In this document: positions 24,779-36,422 of the stretch, piece by piece
Position numbering within the stretch: the first letter of the stretch is position 1
Layout: every line of letters begins with the position of its first letter
Assembly (NCBI GenBank): GCA_030248065.1
Contig: JASAMV010006325.1
Coordinates: 1-64,000 of the forward strand
DNA from: Rhynchonema sp. JSB1_4
Lineage: Eukaryota; Nematoda; Chromadorea; Monhysterida; Xyalidae
Direction: 5' to 3'
Length of the DNA stretch: 64,000 bases
The notes under the pieces: model-generated
What the model saw: only the letters and a program-made list of their open reading frames with translations
Database searches by the model: none
What the model was told of the DNA's origin: nothing
Translations under genes and position numbers: made by a program

Positions 24779-27700
24779 TCATTCACTACCACTACCACAC
24801 TGTTTGACCAATTGTTTGTTGATTGTCTTTCGCATCCGTCGAATGTCATTATGATCGGGTACCGTCAATGTGGCCCGTCGTGTGTCCCGTCGCGGCACGT
24901 CCAATTCGCAACAACTGCGACTCAACTGACGGCAGTCCGCAAGTCGGCGATGCACCGTGGGTGTCGCTGGAGAGGACGTGTTTTCGTCCACTTGTGGCAG
25001 GAATGGACTCGGAGATCTGCGTGATTTATGCATGTGTTAGTGCCGTGCGCATAAGCAGCCCATACCAGATTTTCTGAAATAATTTCATTAAAGGGCTGTA
25101 TGCATACTGCTGTATTATATCGGCTGGCATGTCGGATTGGATCGGTCATGGTTGGTTAGACGACTTGAATTCAGTCAAGATCATGCACAAATACCACTAT
25201 CATTTTATACTAAAACGCATACGAATACATGGGTACTTGTCGCTGACACTCGGCCTCACGACGCGATGCAGCCTCAAATGAGCGCAAGAATTGTCCATTG
25301 CATCGATGACATTAGTATAAACCAAATTCGACCATAACGTATTGTCATCAACACAAGAAAGTCGCGTGATCGGGACAGGACCGATCTGATCGAAATACAG
25401 AGTGCGGCACCCCTGGGATTTCAGCAGACACCTTTTCTTGTTTGCTGCAATTGTGACGCACCTGCTCAGACATTTGCTCGTAAAGATCGACGGTTGGGGA
25501 CTGGACGAGCTGGCAAACGTCACCGATATCATCGCCTGGCTATCAGCCTCCATTGAGTCCTGAGGAGGAATAAAGTCAGATTTATAACAAAATGCGAAAG
25601 AAAATATCACGCCAAACCCGCGTGGTATCAAACTTGGAATAGGTCTGGTTCGGTCTGGTTTTAGTCCACAACTTTTACGCCATTCCGCGACTTTTCAGGA
25701 CCGGCCGATTTAGACCCATCACAATTTGACCCATTTATAGGCTTAGGCATAGGCTCCAGACGGGCCTGAATCGGTCGGGCCTGAATGGCCGGGCCTGAAT
25801 GGCCGGGCCTGAACCTGTGCCCCAGGACTGAACCGTCGCACAATACTTTTACGCTGGTCGAAATTAGTGTCATCGTAAAGTGCAACATATGTTCAAGGCA
25901 AAAGATCGCACGATCGACCTGACCCCAATATATCACCGTGTTTGATACCATCTGAACTACGTATATGTATTTGTTGTAACCGACTTGACTTTGAGCTTCC
26001 ACTTTGGCAAACGCCAAATCAACCAATTGTTTGCGTTTGTTCTTCTCTTTCGTTTTCATTCGTTTGATTCTCGACGATTTCGCATCGCTTGCTTTGTGTT
26101 TCATTGTCTGCGCCGATCCGGCTCTGGCTTGATATGGCATGTAGCCGGGAGCGCTCAGATTACGACGATTCATGTTTAGAGCCTGGTCAAATGGATTCTG
26201 CAATTAAAGGTTCGGCTAACCTTCGGTTAGGTCCCTTTGCCGGTATCCTCTGTTGCGTTGGGGATTACAGTGACTGTTTCGCCACACAAACTACACACAT
26301 TTACGAGCAAAAATGAAGAAAGCATGAGGAGGATGAAACATCAATGGCAGAAGCCAACTTCTCACTTGATCATTTAGCAGCGGACTGTGCCGACTGCTGT
26401 TGAGTGAAATGGTGAGATTGTTGCTGTCGAGTCGCGGGTCACGTTTGAGCGATATGTTCTGTAGCAACATGGGTGCCCACAGCACTGACAGCATGGCGAT
26501 TGAATGCGCGCATAAACGCAACATTTTACGACAACAGAATACGGGCAGGTCTGAAACGTCGCATATCGGAATGTGGGTTGCGCGGCATTCCGACTGAAGA
26601 TGACCTGGTGGCACCACACATCCGTGAAAGTAAGTCGAATCCGGCAGCCGGATCCAGATTTGGCCCCTGTGCGTGGCCATCTGGTGCATTCGCACTGACG
26701 ATGACCTGGGCAGCCTGTGAGAACAGTTCCAAACAGGGTAAAAAGCCAGTAACCGAATGCATCGGTGATTTTGAGCAGCATGTCAGGCATCCAACACATG
26801 ACGAACAACACATGCGCAACGACCACTTTGCGTCGCACGCGTGCGAACGGGGATCGCGGCTGCTGATTGTTGGTCACCGACACGATTCGATGCTCGGCCG
26901 TGTTGTACGTCGCTACCGAAGCTGACAGACGTGTTGCCGAATGATCTGTGTTACGGCGGGGGTTGTATTTTGTTGTGCTTGTTGGAGACCTTGTGTAGGT
27001 CATGATGCCAAAGTTAAGGGATAGGGAAGGTGGACAATGGGCATCATCAAGCTTAATTAGACGCACTAGGTACCACTACACATACGACTGCGCTTGGACT
27101 TCGGCCAGTCATGGCCAGCCTTTGCTTCAGCGATAGAGGTAGAGCACTAAAATTCTCTGACGCTTGACTTCAGTAACGCGCAGTAGTGTCGCGTTGAGAG
27201 CCTGAGCTCACCAGCGGCCTGTTTGATGTGTTCCCGCTGTTGATTGCGCAGTTCCGCTTGTTGTATTGCGAGCAGAAAGTGGATCGACAACAGTGAGCCG
27301 ACCACAAATTGGATACTAAGCAACAAGACGATGTAGATCCGCCGCGCCATCGCATCTGACCACACGACCACGCATTGTGGACCGCAGGCAACTGGCTCGT
27401 TCGACTGCAGTCGACGCGCGTACACATGTGGCACACTGATAAGGATGCCACACACCCAAATCACTGAAAATGGAATCGGCTCTGTTTATACACTGAATAT
27501 GAATACATAGCTGATGGACAATGACACTGCAGCAACACTCGATGCGTTCTGGGAAGTTTGTGTGGTTTTTACACAACGAGATTGTGTTTTTTTCACTAAA
27601 TTGTTATTAAAAACAGTACTCATCGGTGTTTTTGTGTTTTTTCGGAAACGTTTTGCGGTTGTTCTCTTCTAAAGCACAATTCGGTGTCAGTCACTGTACT

Positions 27701-29214
27701 TGGTTCTCAACGTGTTGGACATTATCGTCCCATGTGAGAGGCTTGAACCTTATCGCCCCACATCCTACATACCCATGGTAATGCCGACAGCGCGTCTGTA
27801 CTTCATGCCGTTTCGTCTGTGTCTGACCGAATACAACAGATCGTAGACGAGACAGACGAACGACCACGATGAGACGGTGGTGGCCAGACATTCGCTGAAC
27901 GGAATCATGTGACACGCGAATCGGCCGAACAGCCAGCGACGAAGGAATGTGTATACGACGGTGGTCGGTAGTGAGCACACACATTGCTGAACATGGGATG
28001 AGTGGCTAAGTGTTGTGTGATGCCTATGGTTATGTAGTTTCACCGATAATATTGAAGCCTAAGCCCAAAAGTAAATTCAAACAGTCAGGCCTGAACCAAA
28101 TCACAGGGCCCGCATACCCTGGGCAAACCAATGAGAAACACATGAAGCATCGTTATGGGCGAGGCATTGTGCATTGGGACTCAAAGAAATGGGCTCATTG
28201 ACAATGCCAAGTTTAATGACCGTGGCGGGAATAGAGTGTGAAGTGACATGTTTATGTATCCATTCTGGACCGCGCAAACATGGTTGCCTGCCGCACCGGA
28301 CCCTTCATGGCCCGAACCGAAGCTTCAAAGCAATTTGAATGTGGAGCGACAGGAGCGCACTTAAATAGAGCCATGGCTTCCTGAGATTGACTGCGATTCT
28401 GTTGCTGACGGTGATAAGTCCTTTGGACTCTAGGGTAACTTAGGAGAAATCGCTGAGCACTAAATTGTCAGTCATTTGGATTACTGTATGCTGTGATCCC
28501 TCCTTTGTAGCAAACCTATATGCTGATGGAGCTCAGAAATAAAAAAAAAAATCCATTCTGGGCCTGCCGTCGCCAGAATACTTATACGTAGGTAGCTCCA
28601 CACGAACCTTCGCGCATGCTGCCACATAACATGTATCAAGCCACCCCAAAACCTCCCGCTTCCATTTCGACGCACCATGAGATTGGCATAGAGCATAGTG
28701 AGCACGAAAGCAGACTGAGATCTCAGCTTTCGACTATCGATCGAATTGTGGATGTTGCGACATGCGAATCCGTTGGCTGCGAGTCCCCCGATCAACAATG
28801 ACGTGTAGACAATCGTGAATATGAATCTGAGGCAAAATATTTGGAGTAAATTGACATTCATAGTGTTGTTTTGATTAAACATATGATGTAGACTTGCGAA
28901 GGTTAAGCTTCTTAGTCCTAAAGCAGTTGGTCCAGCGTTCCTTTCTTCTGGACAGAAAATGGCAACGAACATTGGAACACTTCAGGCCTGAATGCACACA
29001 CTGACTCAAACCTGGCCGCCCAATGTTGCGTGAGATCCTGCAAATCATCGTCTGCGTTGCTTAGTGGACACAAAGCTCGATCATCTAGGGACACCATGCC
29101 TGGGTGTGTCACGCTGGGGACGCCGTTGGCTATTCTGTTGCCGTCGGGCGGTGATGTTGTGTTCATCCAATTCTTGTACAACATCGTTGCGTAGGTACTG
29201 GCCATTGTATTCAA
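24779..29214 (-). CDS. divergent rhodopsin-family (peptide-type) GPCR
   Basis: Exons in order are about 28990-29214 (N terminus with NTTS glycosylation site), 28676-28826 (TM1-TM2), 27773-27986 (TM3), 27212-27463 (TM4-TM5), 26706-26921 (TM6), 26366-26550 (TM7), 25985-26197, about 25333-25559 and a tail exon ending at 24779. The middle exons join in frame. TM1 has GGLAANGFACRN; TM3 begins GRFACHMIPF, where the Cys would pair with ECL2 (VACGPQC); TM6 has the CWMP motif. Three normally conserved activation sites differ: the TM2 Asp is Asn (YANLM), DRY is Asp-Leu-Leu (VYDLLYSV), and NPxxY reads APMLL. Spacing resembles neuropeptide Y/F-like receptors. The ligand is unknown. The tail exons are the least certain part. 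A SINE sits in the TM2-TM3 intron. Confidence 0.75.
26676..26712 (-). repeat. short intronic word CTGGTGCATTCGCACTGA
   Basis: A roughly 36-nt word, on the minus strand a variant of CAGGTCATCGTCAGTGCGAA followed by TGCACCAGA, begins exactly at the donor of the GPCR TM6 exon. Relatives lie at about 12.94, 21.86, 36.12, 43.54, 43.97, 54.48 and possibly 59.11 kb, mostly in introns of different genes. Confidence 0.55.
28269..28550 (+). mobile_element. SINE-like retroposon, copy 2, with 11-bp TSD
   Basis: Nearly identical to 18294-18580. Its A tail is followed by ATCCATTCTGG, which also stands immediately before the 5' end (28258-28268): an 11-bp target duplication, the hallmark of LINE-dependent retroposition. 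It lies in the GPCR intron between TM2 and TM3. Confidence 0.88.
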
Positions 29215-29550
29215 AAAACTTGACCCTGGAAACGAATTAAAAACACCGGATAGTCTGGATTAGCAAGCCAAACACTGTGTTCGGGCTTACAATTTAGGAA
29301 GTTAATAATTGTCTTTGACGTGTCGTCTGGACTGGATGTTGCGTGACACGATACTTCGGGCTCCAATTCAAAATAAGTCGGCACATTGTATGCTACCTGT
29401 GCTTAGGCACTCTTACCTTTACTTACCTACTTTTCCTTCATGTGGTACGCTTTACTGTTCGCGAAGGGATACATGGATGCTTAGCACCACTATTGTCTTA
29501 CAATGATGAATGCTCGTGGCTTGCACAAAAATAGGTACACCTGGACTTTA

Positions 29551-30305
29551 GGGCGCGGCCAGGTAGATGCGGACTGCGGACTGCGGACATTGAAGAAAAA
29601 CTATGTCCAATGTCCGCAGTCCGCATCTAAAGGCAAACTACGCCAACACGAGCCCGATTTCGGAGGTGGTAGATTAGTGAAACATTCACACGTGGCTGCT
29701 GATTTGGGAAACGTTACACGTTGTGGAATACAACGTGGTGCATGAGGATTTCTCTTTCTTTGCGTTTTGCTAGTGCACCAACTCCGAAATCGGGCTTGTG
29801 TTGGCGTAGTTTGCCTTTACCTGGCCGCACTTGCGGACTGCGGTTTGTGGACAATCGAAACATTTCATAGATTGTGTTTGCTAGTAAGCATATAACTACA
29901 GGGTTGTAAATATGCAAACTTCAACACCGTGCATAATACTGTGTTGTCTTCTGTTGTTGCCTGAAACATCCATGTAATATCTGCCAACTCACAATAATCA
30001 ATTGCCAACACACGCGCAACTGACGACTGCCACGTATCACACACAGCAAACACAGAATAAGGACACACACGTTAAAATGTTTCATGGTATTGAATGGCAG
30101 GCAACAGGGCAGGATTCCACGTTACACTATATTCACAACCCTGTAGTTGTATATCGCACTAGCAAACACAATCAAAAAATGTTTCGATTGTCCGCAAACC
30201 GCAGTCCGCAAGTGCGGCCAGGTATATAGATGCGGACTGCGGACATTGGACATAGTTTTTTTTCAATGTCCGCAGTCCGCAGTCCGCATCTACCTGGCCG
30301 CGCTC
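29551..30305. mobile_element. composite inverted-repeat element with GCGGACTGCGGA arms
   Basis: Ends GGGCGCGGCCAGGTAGATGC and GCATCTACCTGGCCGCGCTC lie between TTA on both sides, as in PIF/Harbinger insertions. Inside are at least two further inverted repeats: CGAGCCCGATTTCGGAG against CTCCGAAATCGGGCTTG, and ACCTGGCCGCACTTGCGG against its reverse complement at about 30222. The element therefore looks like an insertion into its own relative. The small reading frames within are not genes. Confidence 0.8.
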
Positions 30306-31260
30306 TTAGGTATACGTGTGCCCTAGTCAGTGTCATAAGCACCTAAAAGTATGAATATGATGTGCGTGCAGCTGTTATTATTATTTTAATGAGGTGGTGC
30401 GTTTTAGTCCGTTTCACGCTTCACTAATTTGTTATGCACTTGCATTTGCAGGAAAAGTTGTGTGCTCTTATCAACATTTTGAGTCAACAAAGGTCCGGAA
30501 TGATGTAGAAATAGTGAATCCGGAAGACGGCGACAGTTTCTTGATGCCGAGGCGTCCGTTGTTTTCAGTTTTTGTTATGAAGAGGTGTAATCTGCGTGTA
30601 ATTGTGCACTAATTGTGGATTTTAGAGTCGACGCCAGCATTGTGTGTTTCGAAATCTACACATATTTCCCACAGACTGTGACAACAAAATTGGCTCGTGC
30701 TTTCTGCTGTGATGGCGTCGGCGTTAGCTTAGCCGTGCGATTGGGCTGATCAGCGAACCATCTTGACTACCACGCTAATCGGGATTTTTCTTTCAATATT
30801 TCAAGAGTCGGTCGTGCTTCACGTGTGTTTCGTAATGAAGTGCACAGTGAGCTATACATTTTCAATTTTGATTCCGCCAACAACGTAAAGTCTGTTTATC
30901 GTTACGTCACAGAATTTTGACAAACTTTGATATTACAAGATATCGAACCTGAGTTGCTGCAATAGCAGGAGACCACCTTAGCAAGGGGTCGTTGTGGGAG
31001 CTTGAAAAATGAAACTAGCAGAAAGTTGTTAATACATAAGACTACCATGTCTGTGATACTCAGCTGTTTAGGGCCACATGGACGCAACATTTACAGCAGT
31101 GGATGTTCTATCAGTTCACATGTTGCAAAATAATACAAGGAAGTTAGAATTTCTTTTGTAGTGGATTCAAAAAAAAGTATAAGCTGTGGTGATGTAATGA
31201 CCATCAAAAATGCTTGTTCTGTTACTTCTATCGCTGTCAGCACCACCAGTTGATTCGCAC
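30306..31260. other. intergenic, no gene seen
   Basis: Unique sequence without homology-supported exons, ending in the 3' flank of the collagen gene. Confidence 0.5.
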
Positions 31261-32732
31261 TCAACCCCTTGGTGGACAAGGACAGTATGTGGCATCCTGC
31301 CCAGGTGGGCCTGTCGGGCCGGGTCGGCCTGGTGGACCGGGGTTGCCGGGGTTTCCGCCATCGCCAGGTGAGCCACCCTCGCCGGGGCGTCCGGGTTGAC
31401 CGCGTGCACCGGGGTTGCCGGGCGGACCATTCGGGCCACGAAGACCGGGGTCGCCTCGGCTGCCTGGTGCTCCTGAGATCAAAGAGCGAATTGTTATAGC
31501 TGGTCTCGATTAAAATTTCAGACGCCAAGAACAACGTATATACCACAAGCGCAAACATACCTGGCTCTCCCTTTGTGCCACGCTCGCCATTGTCTCCTGG
31601 TGGTCCAGCCGCACCGGGGTTGCCCGGATTGCCGTTGCCTCCTGGCTGACCGGGCTGACCATTGCTGCCGGGTCGACCAGGGTTGCCGGGTGAGCCGGGG
31701 TTGCCGGGCTGACCCTTCTCTCCCTGAACAAAGGTGGAATGCGTTTGACTTGCCATGTTATTCACTCAAGAAACAGTTCAGGACTTACGGGTGATCCTGG
31801 TTCTCCGGGTCTGCCGTCCTGTCCGGGTGGGCCACCAGGGCAACGTCGACATTCACCTTCGGGCACGGTTTGTTCTGGTGGCGGGTTGCCGGGCTCACCC
31901 TTCTCACCCCGTTCACCAGCCACACCGGGTGACCCGTCCTCGCCTGCTGGACCGCTGGGGCCGGGCGGACCGTTCGGGCATAGAGTTTCTTGGAAACACT
32001 CTGCAAATTGTAGTTTGAAATGCAAGATCATCGATACTGGGTACCGTGTCAAGAATTATGCGTGTGAGTTTTAAAGAAAATGAATCACTAACGACAGTCG
32101 GGTGCCTGACGCGCAACCCTGCGATGAGCGGGGTACAGATTCTGCGACTGCAGCTTGTGATGGATGCCTTGCGCCGTGAACTTGAACTCCTCCATGTCGA
32201 TTTTCAGTTCCAGTTCTGCAGAGAAATTTAGTGGATTGTTCGTTTTGCGTTTTCCAGTACATACATACATTAAAAAACCAAAAGAGTGTAACGTATAGGC
32301 AATCCACCAGCTCATGGCAGATGGCACTTGCACACACAGGCTGCGTGCCACATTACTGCCATCAATGAATGCATCTATTCTTTACAGTTATCCGTTGAAA
32401 CATCCCCAAACTCTGCTACAGTGCAGAAAAGTGTTATCGCAAGTAGCAAACGAAAATCGGATAAATTAAAAAGCGGTCATCAAAGTATGACATTCGCCCA
32501 AAGTGTACATTTTGTTTAGAAAATGGCGTGTGCTGCTGCATGCGCTGTGTGTATAAAAAGTGCCATGAGCCGATGGACTGCCCATACCGATGTCGGTCAT
32601 ACGCGACATGAGCATGGGCACACATGTGAAGCAGGCAAATACGACCACCAGGGATACGGTAGTTGCGGCGAACGCCAACGCTCGCGTCATCTCGGAAGGC
32701 GAGCCCATTTGGACGAAGGGCAAATTTGGCAA
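31261..32732 (-). CDS. nematode cuticle collagen
   Basis: Five exons, 32588-32732, 32093-32215, 31789-32000, 31561-31723 and 31261-31472, close in frame to 284 residues, typical for the family. The N-terminal exon has the cuticle-collagen membrane segment ([20 protein letters not shown]). The next exon ends with a basic subtilisin-type site (HRRVARQ). Short Gly-X-Y blocks follow, flanked by Cys-containing breaks ([18 protein letters not shown]), and the protein ends TYCPCPPRG. Such collagens are secreted by the hypodermis and cross-linked into the cuticle; this architecture is diagnostic of Nematoda. The start at 32732 is the most upstream Met in frame; SEMTRALAF suggests the later Met could be used instead. 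Confidence 0.92.
32285..32605. repeat. inverted repeat at the ends of collagen intron 1
   Basis: TATAGGCAATCCACCAGCTC at the left and GAGCCGATGGACTGCCCATA at the right are inverted relatives, and the right one coincides with the intron donor (GTATGGGC). A third copy (GTGCCATGAGCTGGTGGAC on the minus strand) lies near the acceptor of the last Artemis intron at about 11.83 kb. It may be a MITE that provided intron ends. Confidence 0.5.
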
Positions 32733-34482
32733 TATGGTTCTAAAATTGTGACTTCATTTGACACGAGTTAAAGAAACGTTATGAAGTTTAGAAGTTGAAA
32801 CTTAATTAAAAGGGCGTTTAAGCTTCATCAGTAGTCGAAAAACGCAAATAAACGATCACAAAAAGAAGCAATAAGAAAGTGTGATCAGTTGACAAAAACT
32901 GCGCGAAAAAGTAAAGAAGCAAATTAACGACCGTGCCACTGAAATAGCGCACAAATCCGCGCGCAAAATGTTGGTATGAAAAAACACAGAATATTAGTAC
33001 CAAGCGTCAAAGTGTATCAGTGCCAAACGCGTTTTAGTAGACGCGCTTTCAGGAAAACTGAGCGCAGAACAACACGAGCCACGAGCTTACGCGCGCTGCC
33101 CCAAAAATCTGACTTTTCTATTGGCTGGCGGGTGCATGCATGCGCATGTGCACTGTACAAGTCGAGAATCGGAGCGTAGAATATGAATGCTGTTATGTTG
33201 TCGTCGGAGTCGGACAGCGATTCTGAAGGCGAAAATTCCACTAATGACAGATTTGCTGTAGGTGTCAGTATTTTTATCGCGATATTTCATTTTTTAATAT
33301 TTAAAATGGCTCACTCTGTTTCGTGTGAGTGTGCACATGACTGTATTTGACAAAAACTAAACTGATAAGTTCTGTCAACAGTAACTGATTAAAAAACGAG
33401 GGATCGCCTGTCCCCACCAATAACAAGGACCGGTTTTCAGCGCCTTTTCCAAAAACAAAGTGACAAGCGCCTGAATGTTGTGTGTGAGTTGGGGAATGTT
33501 TCGTTCACATGCAATGGGCAGATATTGGTCGCACAATGACTATATAAGAATTGGTCAAATTTTTTTCCTGAATTGTGAAGAGGGAAAGTGACGGGGCAAT
33601 GACGTTGCGTTGCGCGATCACACACAAAGTATGTAGTAAAGAGAATGTTTCAGACCTGTGGCAACGTGGTTGATCTGCTTGATTATGTTTAGCTGAAAAT
33701 GTTTTGTCAAAAATACAAGTAGCATAGTGGTTAAGGTTGAACCTGAAGATCAGGGTAGATGAATTCTGATTTAGTCATTGTGCGACCAATAGCTGTCGGT
33801 AATTCTGCGCAAGAATACAAATCTTCACCACAAGGCTTCCTTCGATGTTGAATGTACAACTGTACAATTATACAAAACAATAGAAACAATACTAATCACA
33901 AACACGGACATTTTTTCGCGCATAACGATTATTGTAAAGACATCGAATCATCTCACGCACAAAGAAGTGAAGATGGGTGGATACGGATGCACATCCAGTT
34001 TTTTGGACTTGCCCAGCGTGTCTCATTCACATGAAAGTTTTATATCAAACTACATAGGTCGATTTCGAATATAGTTTATTACAAACATTTGATACCAGTA
34101 ATGAATTAATTAGTCGTGTACAAACGGAACAATGTATACATACACGCCCAAATAATCCCCACGATCAATTCAACAGAAAATGTGGTGATGTGACAGTGAT
34201 GTTTCATCAGCCAGTACACTCACATGCCAATGTCAAACTTGGATGAAATCTGCCTTGGTCGCTTGACTTTTTTTGAACAATCATTATTTTGAGATTTGCC
34301 GATGCCATCAGTGTAGACCAGGATAAAAGTTGCTTATCTAGTCGAAATTGATGGTATCAGTTAACTTCTTAAACCTCAACAATTCCAATTTTAAGCAGTT
34401 TACATTATGCTCGTGACCAATTCAGATCCGATCTGGATTATATGGCCTAGTTTGTTAACCGCGGGCATAGATTGATGTGCCG
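32733..34482. other. intergenic, no firm gene
   Basis: At 33183-33259 on the plus strand an ATG opens a short acidic Ser/Asp/Glu-rich frame before a possible donor, but no following exon was found. Otherwise AT-rich unique sequence. Confidence 0.45.
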
Positions 34483-36422
34483 CTACCTAAACCTCAGATA
34501 CGGTGCCGGCCAGTGTCCGGTGCGCCATTTCTGTAGTGCCACAAACACAAAACCGCCAACGGCCAAAGACACGCCACCAAGACCAAGTAACAGCAAAAGT
34601 GCCGATGCCGCTGATGATTTAGATGTTTTGTTGTAGCTGGCCTTCACGGGACGTCGGGCGGGAATTTTACTTTTTGAATTTGACTTATCGCTCGTTGCTG
34701 ATTGGCTGTTGCCATTGTCACTGCTAGCGCTGCTGTACAGACCGTGACAATTGTAGAGTCGGTTGATTTTGTACACATCCATGGTGGACAGGTGTATTTG
34801 ACCGAGTGAAACATCATGTGCCAAAGTGCCATTGCGATGAACTGGCCAGAGTCCTTGTGAGAAATGAAGCACAGACTGATAGTCGTAGGGAAGACCCCAA
34901 AGGGTGGATGTATCCATCCGAAATTTGAGGGCATTCTTGATCGATTGATTGGTCATGTCTTCCCAGTGCATCTAAAAATAAACAACGAATTTAACGCTTC
35001 TTAGTCCAATTAAAAAGTATTCTTGAATATATTAAAGTGGACCTTGAAATTAACTGCAGTATATTACCTTTACGTATCGATCCCGATCTAGTCGCAGGTT
35101 CTCATGTATCATCCCAATTACATGCAACAGTTGATGCAGGGAAATATCGTAATCCGACGTGCGATCAACGATGGCACAATTGTAATGAATGTTGATTTCC
35201 TGAAAGTAATGAAAGACAACCTTAGAAAATACGGGAATTTTTTGATTATTGTTACCTATAATTTGGTTACCTGCGGCATATGCGAGCGTTGGCCCAGTTG
35301 CCACAAACATCGGTCATTGGGTCCCGCAACGACTTTGATCGCGTACCGTTCGGTGGTTCTGTAAGAATTTTCATGAGCTTCATGTTTACCGTGATTTTGG
35401 TTACCCGTTTCGATCTTCTTCCACAGACGAGCGGTGCACCAAGTTATCGTCAGTGCGATCACTGCCTGTGCGACTTGACTGATTTCACAAATGTTCCGAA
35501 TTTCACCCACACCAACCTATTGACGAATCGAACACATGTCCTGTTCTCGATCTCCCTCATTGCGCGACGCACATCCTCGATCGGCACCGACCAGTGTGTG
35601 TCCATGTCATACGGCACGGTCGCGTTGAACCACAGACGGTACTCGTGCTGCACGCATGATGGACTCGCATTTACAGTACATCAAGTTTACTAACAATGTG
35701 TGTAGCGCCTGGCATTATGTATCTGTTCGATTCTCTGCATGGAGAGTGAACAAAAGCCTTTGAAATTACACGGTACCCGCAGTCATGTGCAACTACCTAG
35801 ACAGCACTCAAAGTCCACGGTAAGAATTTTTTTGGATATGATCGATATCGACGGAATTGTCCAGAAGTTGGCCATCAATGACACGTGTCACGCATATGGA
35901 GTGGAGTGGAATTTGAATAACTGCTTGGTGCACATGACGGTTTGGATTGTATACACAACACACCGATTTGAGTTGGCACTTGTCCTCCGGCACATCAGCC
36001 CAACATCGAGGCACAGCTATGTCATCGCGCGTGGTACTGTTCGGAGTGTTCGCGTCTGGATCAACAATGGCTTTATTCGCTCGACTAGTTTTTGGTCACA
36101 TAGTCATCTGGTGCAACCACACTGACGAGGACCTGGTGCCCCGATCGTCTGTGAAAGCTGGTCGAAATAATCGAAAATACCCTGCACAATCTACATCTGG
36201 TGATAAAGGAGAATGCAAAATATATCATTATTTTACTTATTTACCATTTGCTCTCAACGCCTTGTCGACACAATTCACGTACGAATCACATTTGTAATCT
36301 TGTTGCGACCGACATTTAGTCAATTTGGGGACACAATGGTCGAGATTGGGATTGTGCACCGAGGCAAATACGATGCAGATTGAGAATTGAAGTTGGATAA
36401 TTTTTATTGCTGTTAGCTTCAT
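34483..36422 (-). CDS. membrane-anchored astacin-like pseudoprotease A
   Basis: Start MKLTAIKIIQLQFSICIVFA (signal peptide) at 36422 is followed by a Cys-rich N-terminal exon (about 36260-36422). A Cys-containing pro-region lies at about 35815-36080 (PRCWADVPEDKC). Then come astacin exons 35517-35647 (WFNATVPYDM, EIENRTCVRFVN), 35271-35358, 35068-35199 and 34483-34971. The zinc-site exon reads HQLLHVIGMIHENLRLDRD: all three His ligands are present but the catalytic Glu of HExxHxxGxxH is Gln. The Met-turn is SVLHF instead of SxMHY. A Ser/Asn/Lys linker and one membrane span (ALLLLLGLGGVSLAVGGFVFV) follow. The fold is astacin, activity is probably absent. It is a tandem paralogue of the next gene. 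Boundaries of the first two exons are approximate. Confidence 0.85.

Noticed and set aside
29551..30305. CRISPR-like or satellite array because of repeated GCGGACTGCGGA
   Set aside because: There are no regular spacers; the repeats form inverted pairs at element ends.
31167..32006. Additional reading frames in the collagen region on both strands
   Set aside because: They are shadows of the GC-rich Gly-X-Y coding sequence in other frames.
33183..33259. Short acidic first exon on the plus strand (SSESDSDSEGEN)
   Set aside because: The start and donor are plausible but no following exon or homologue could be found.
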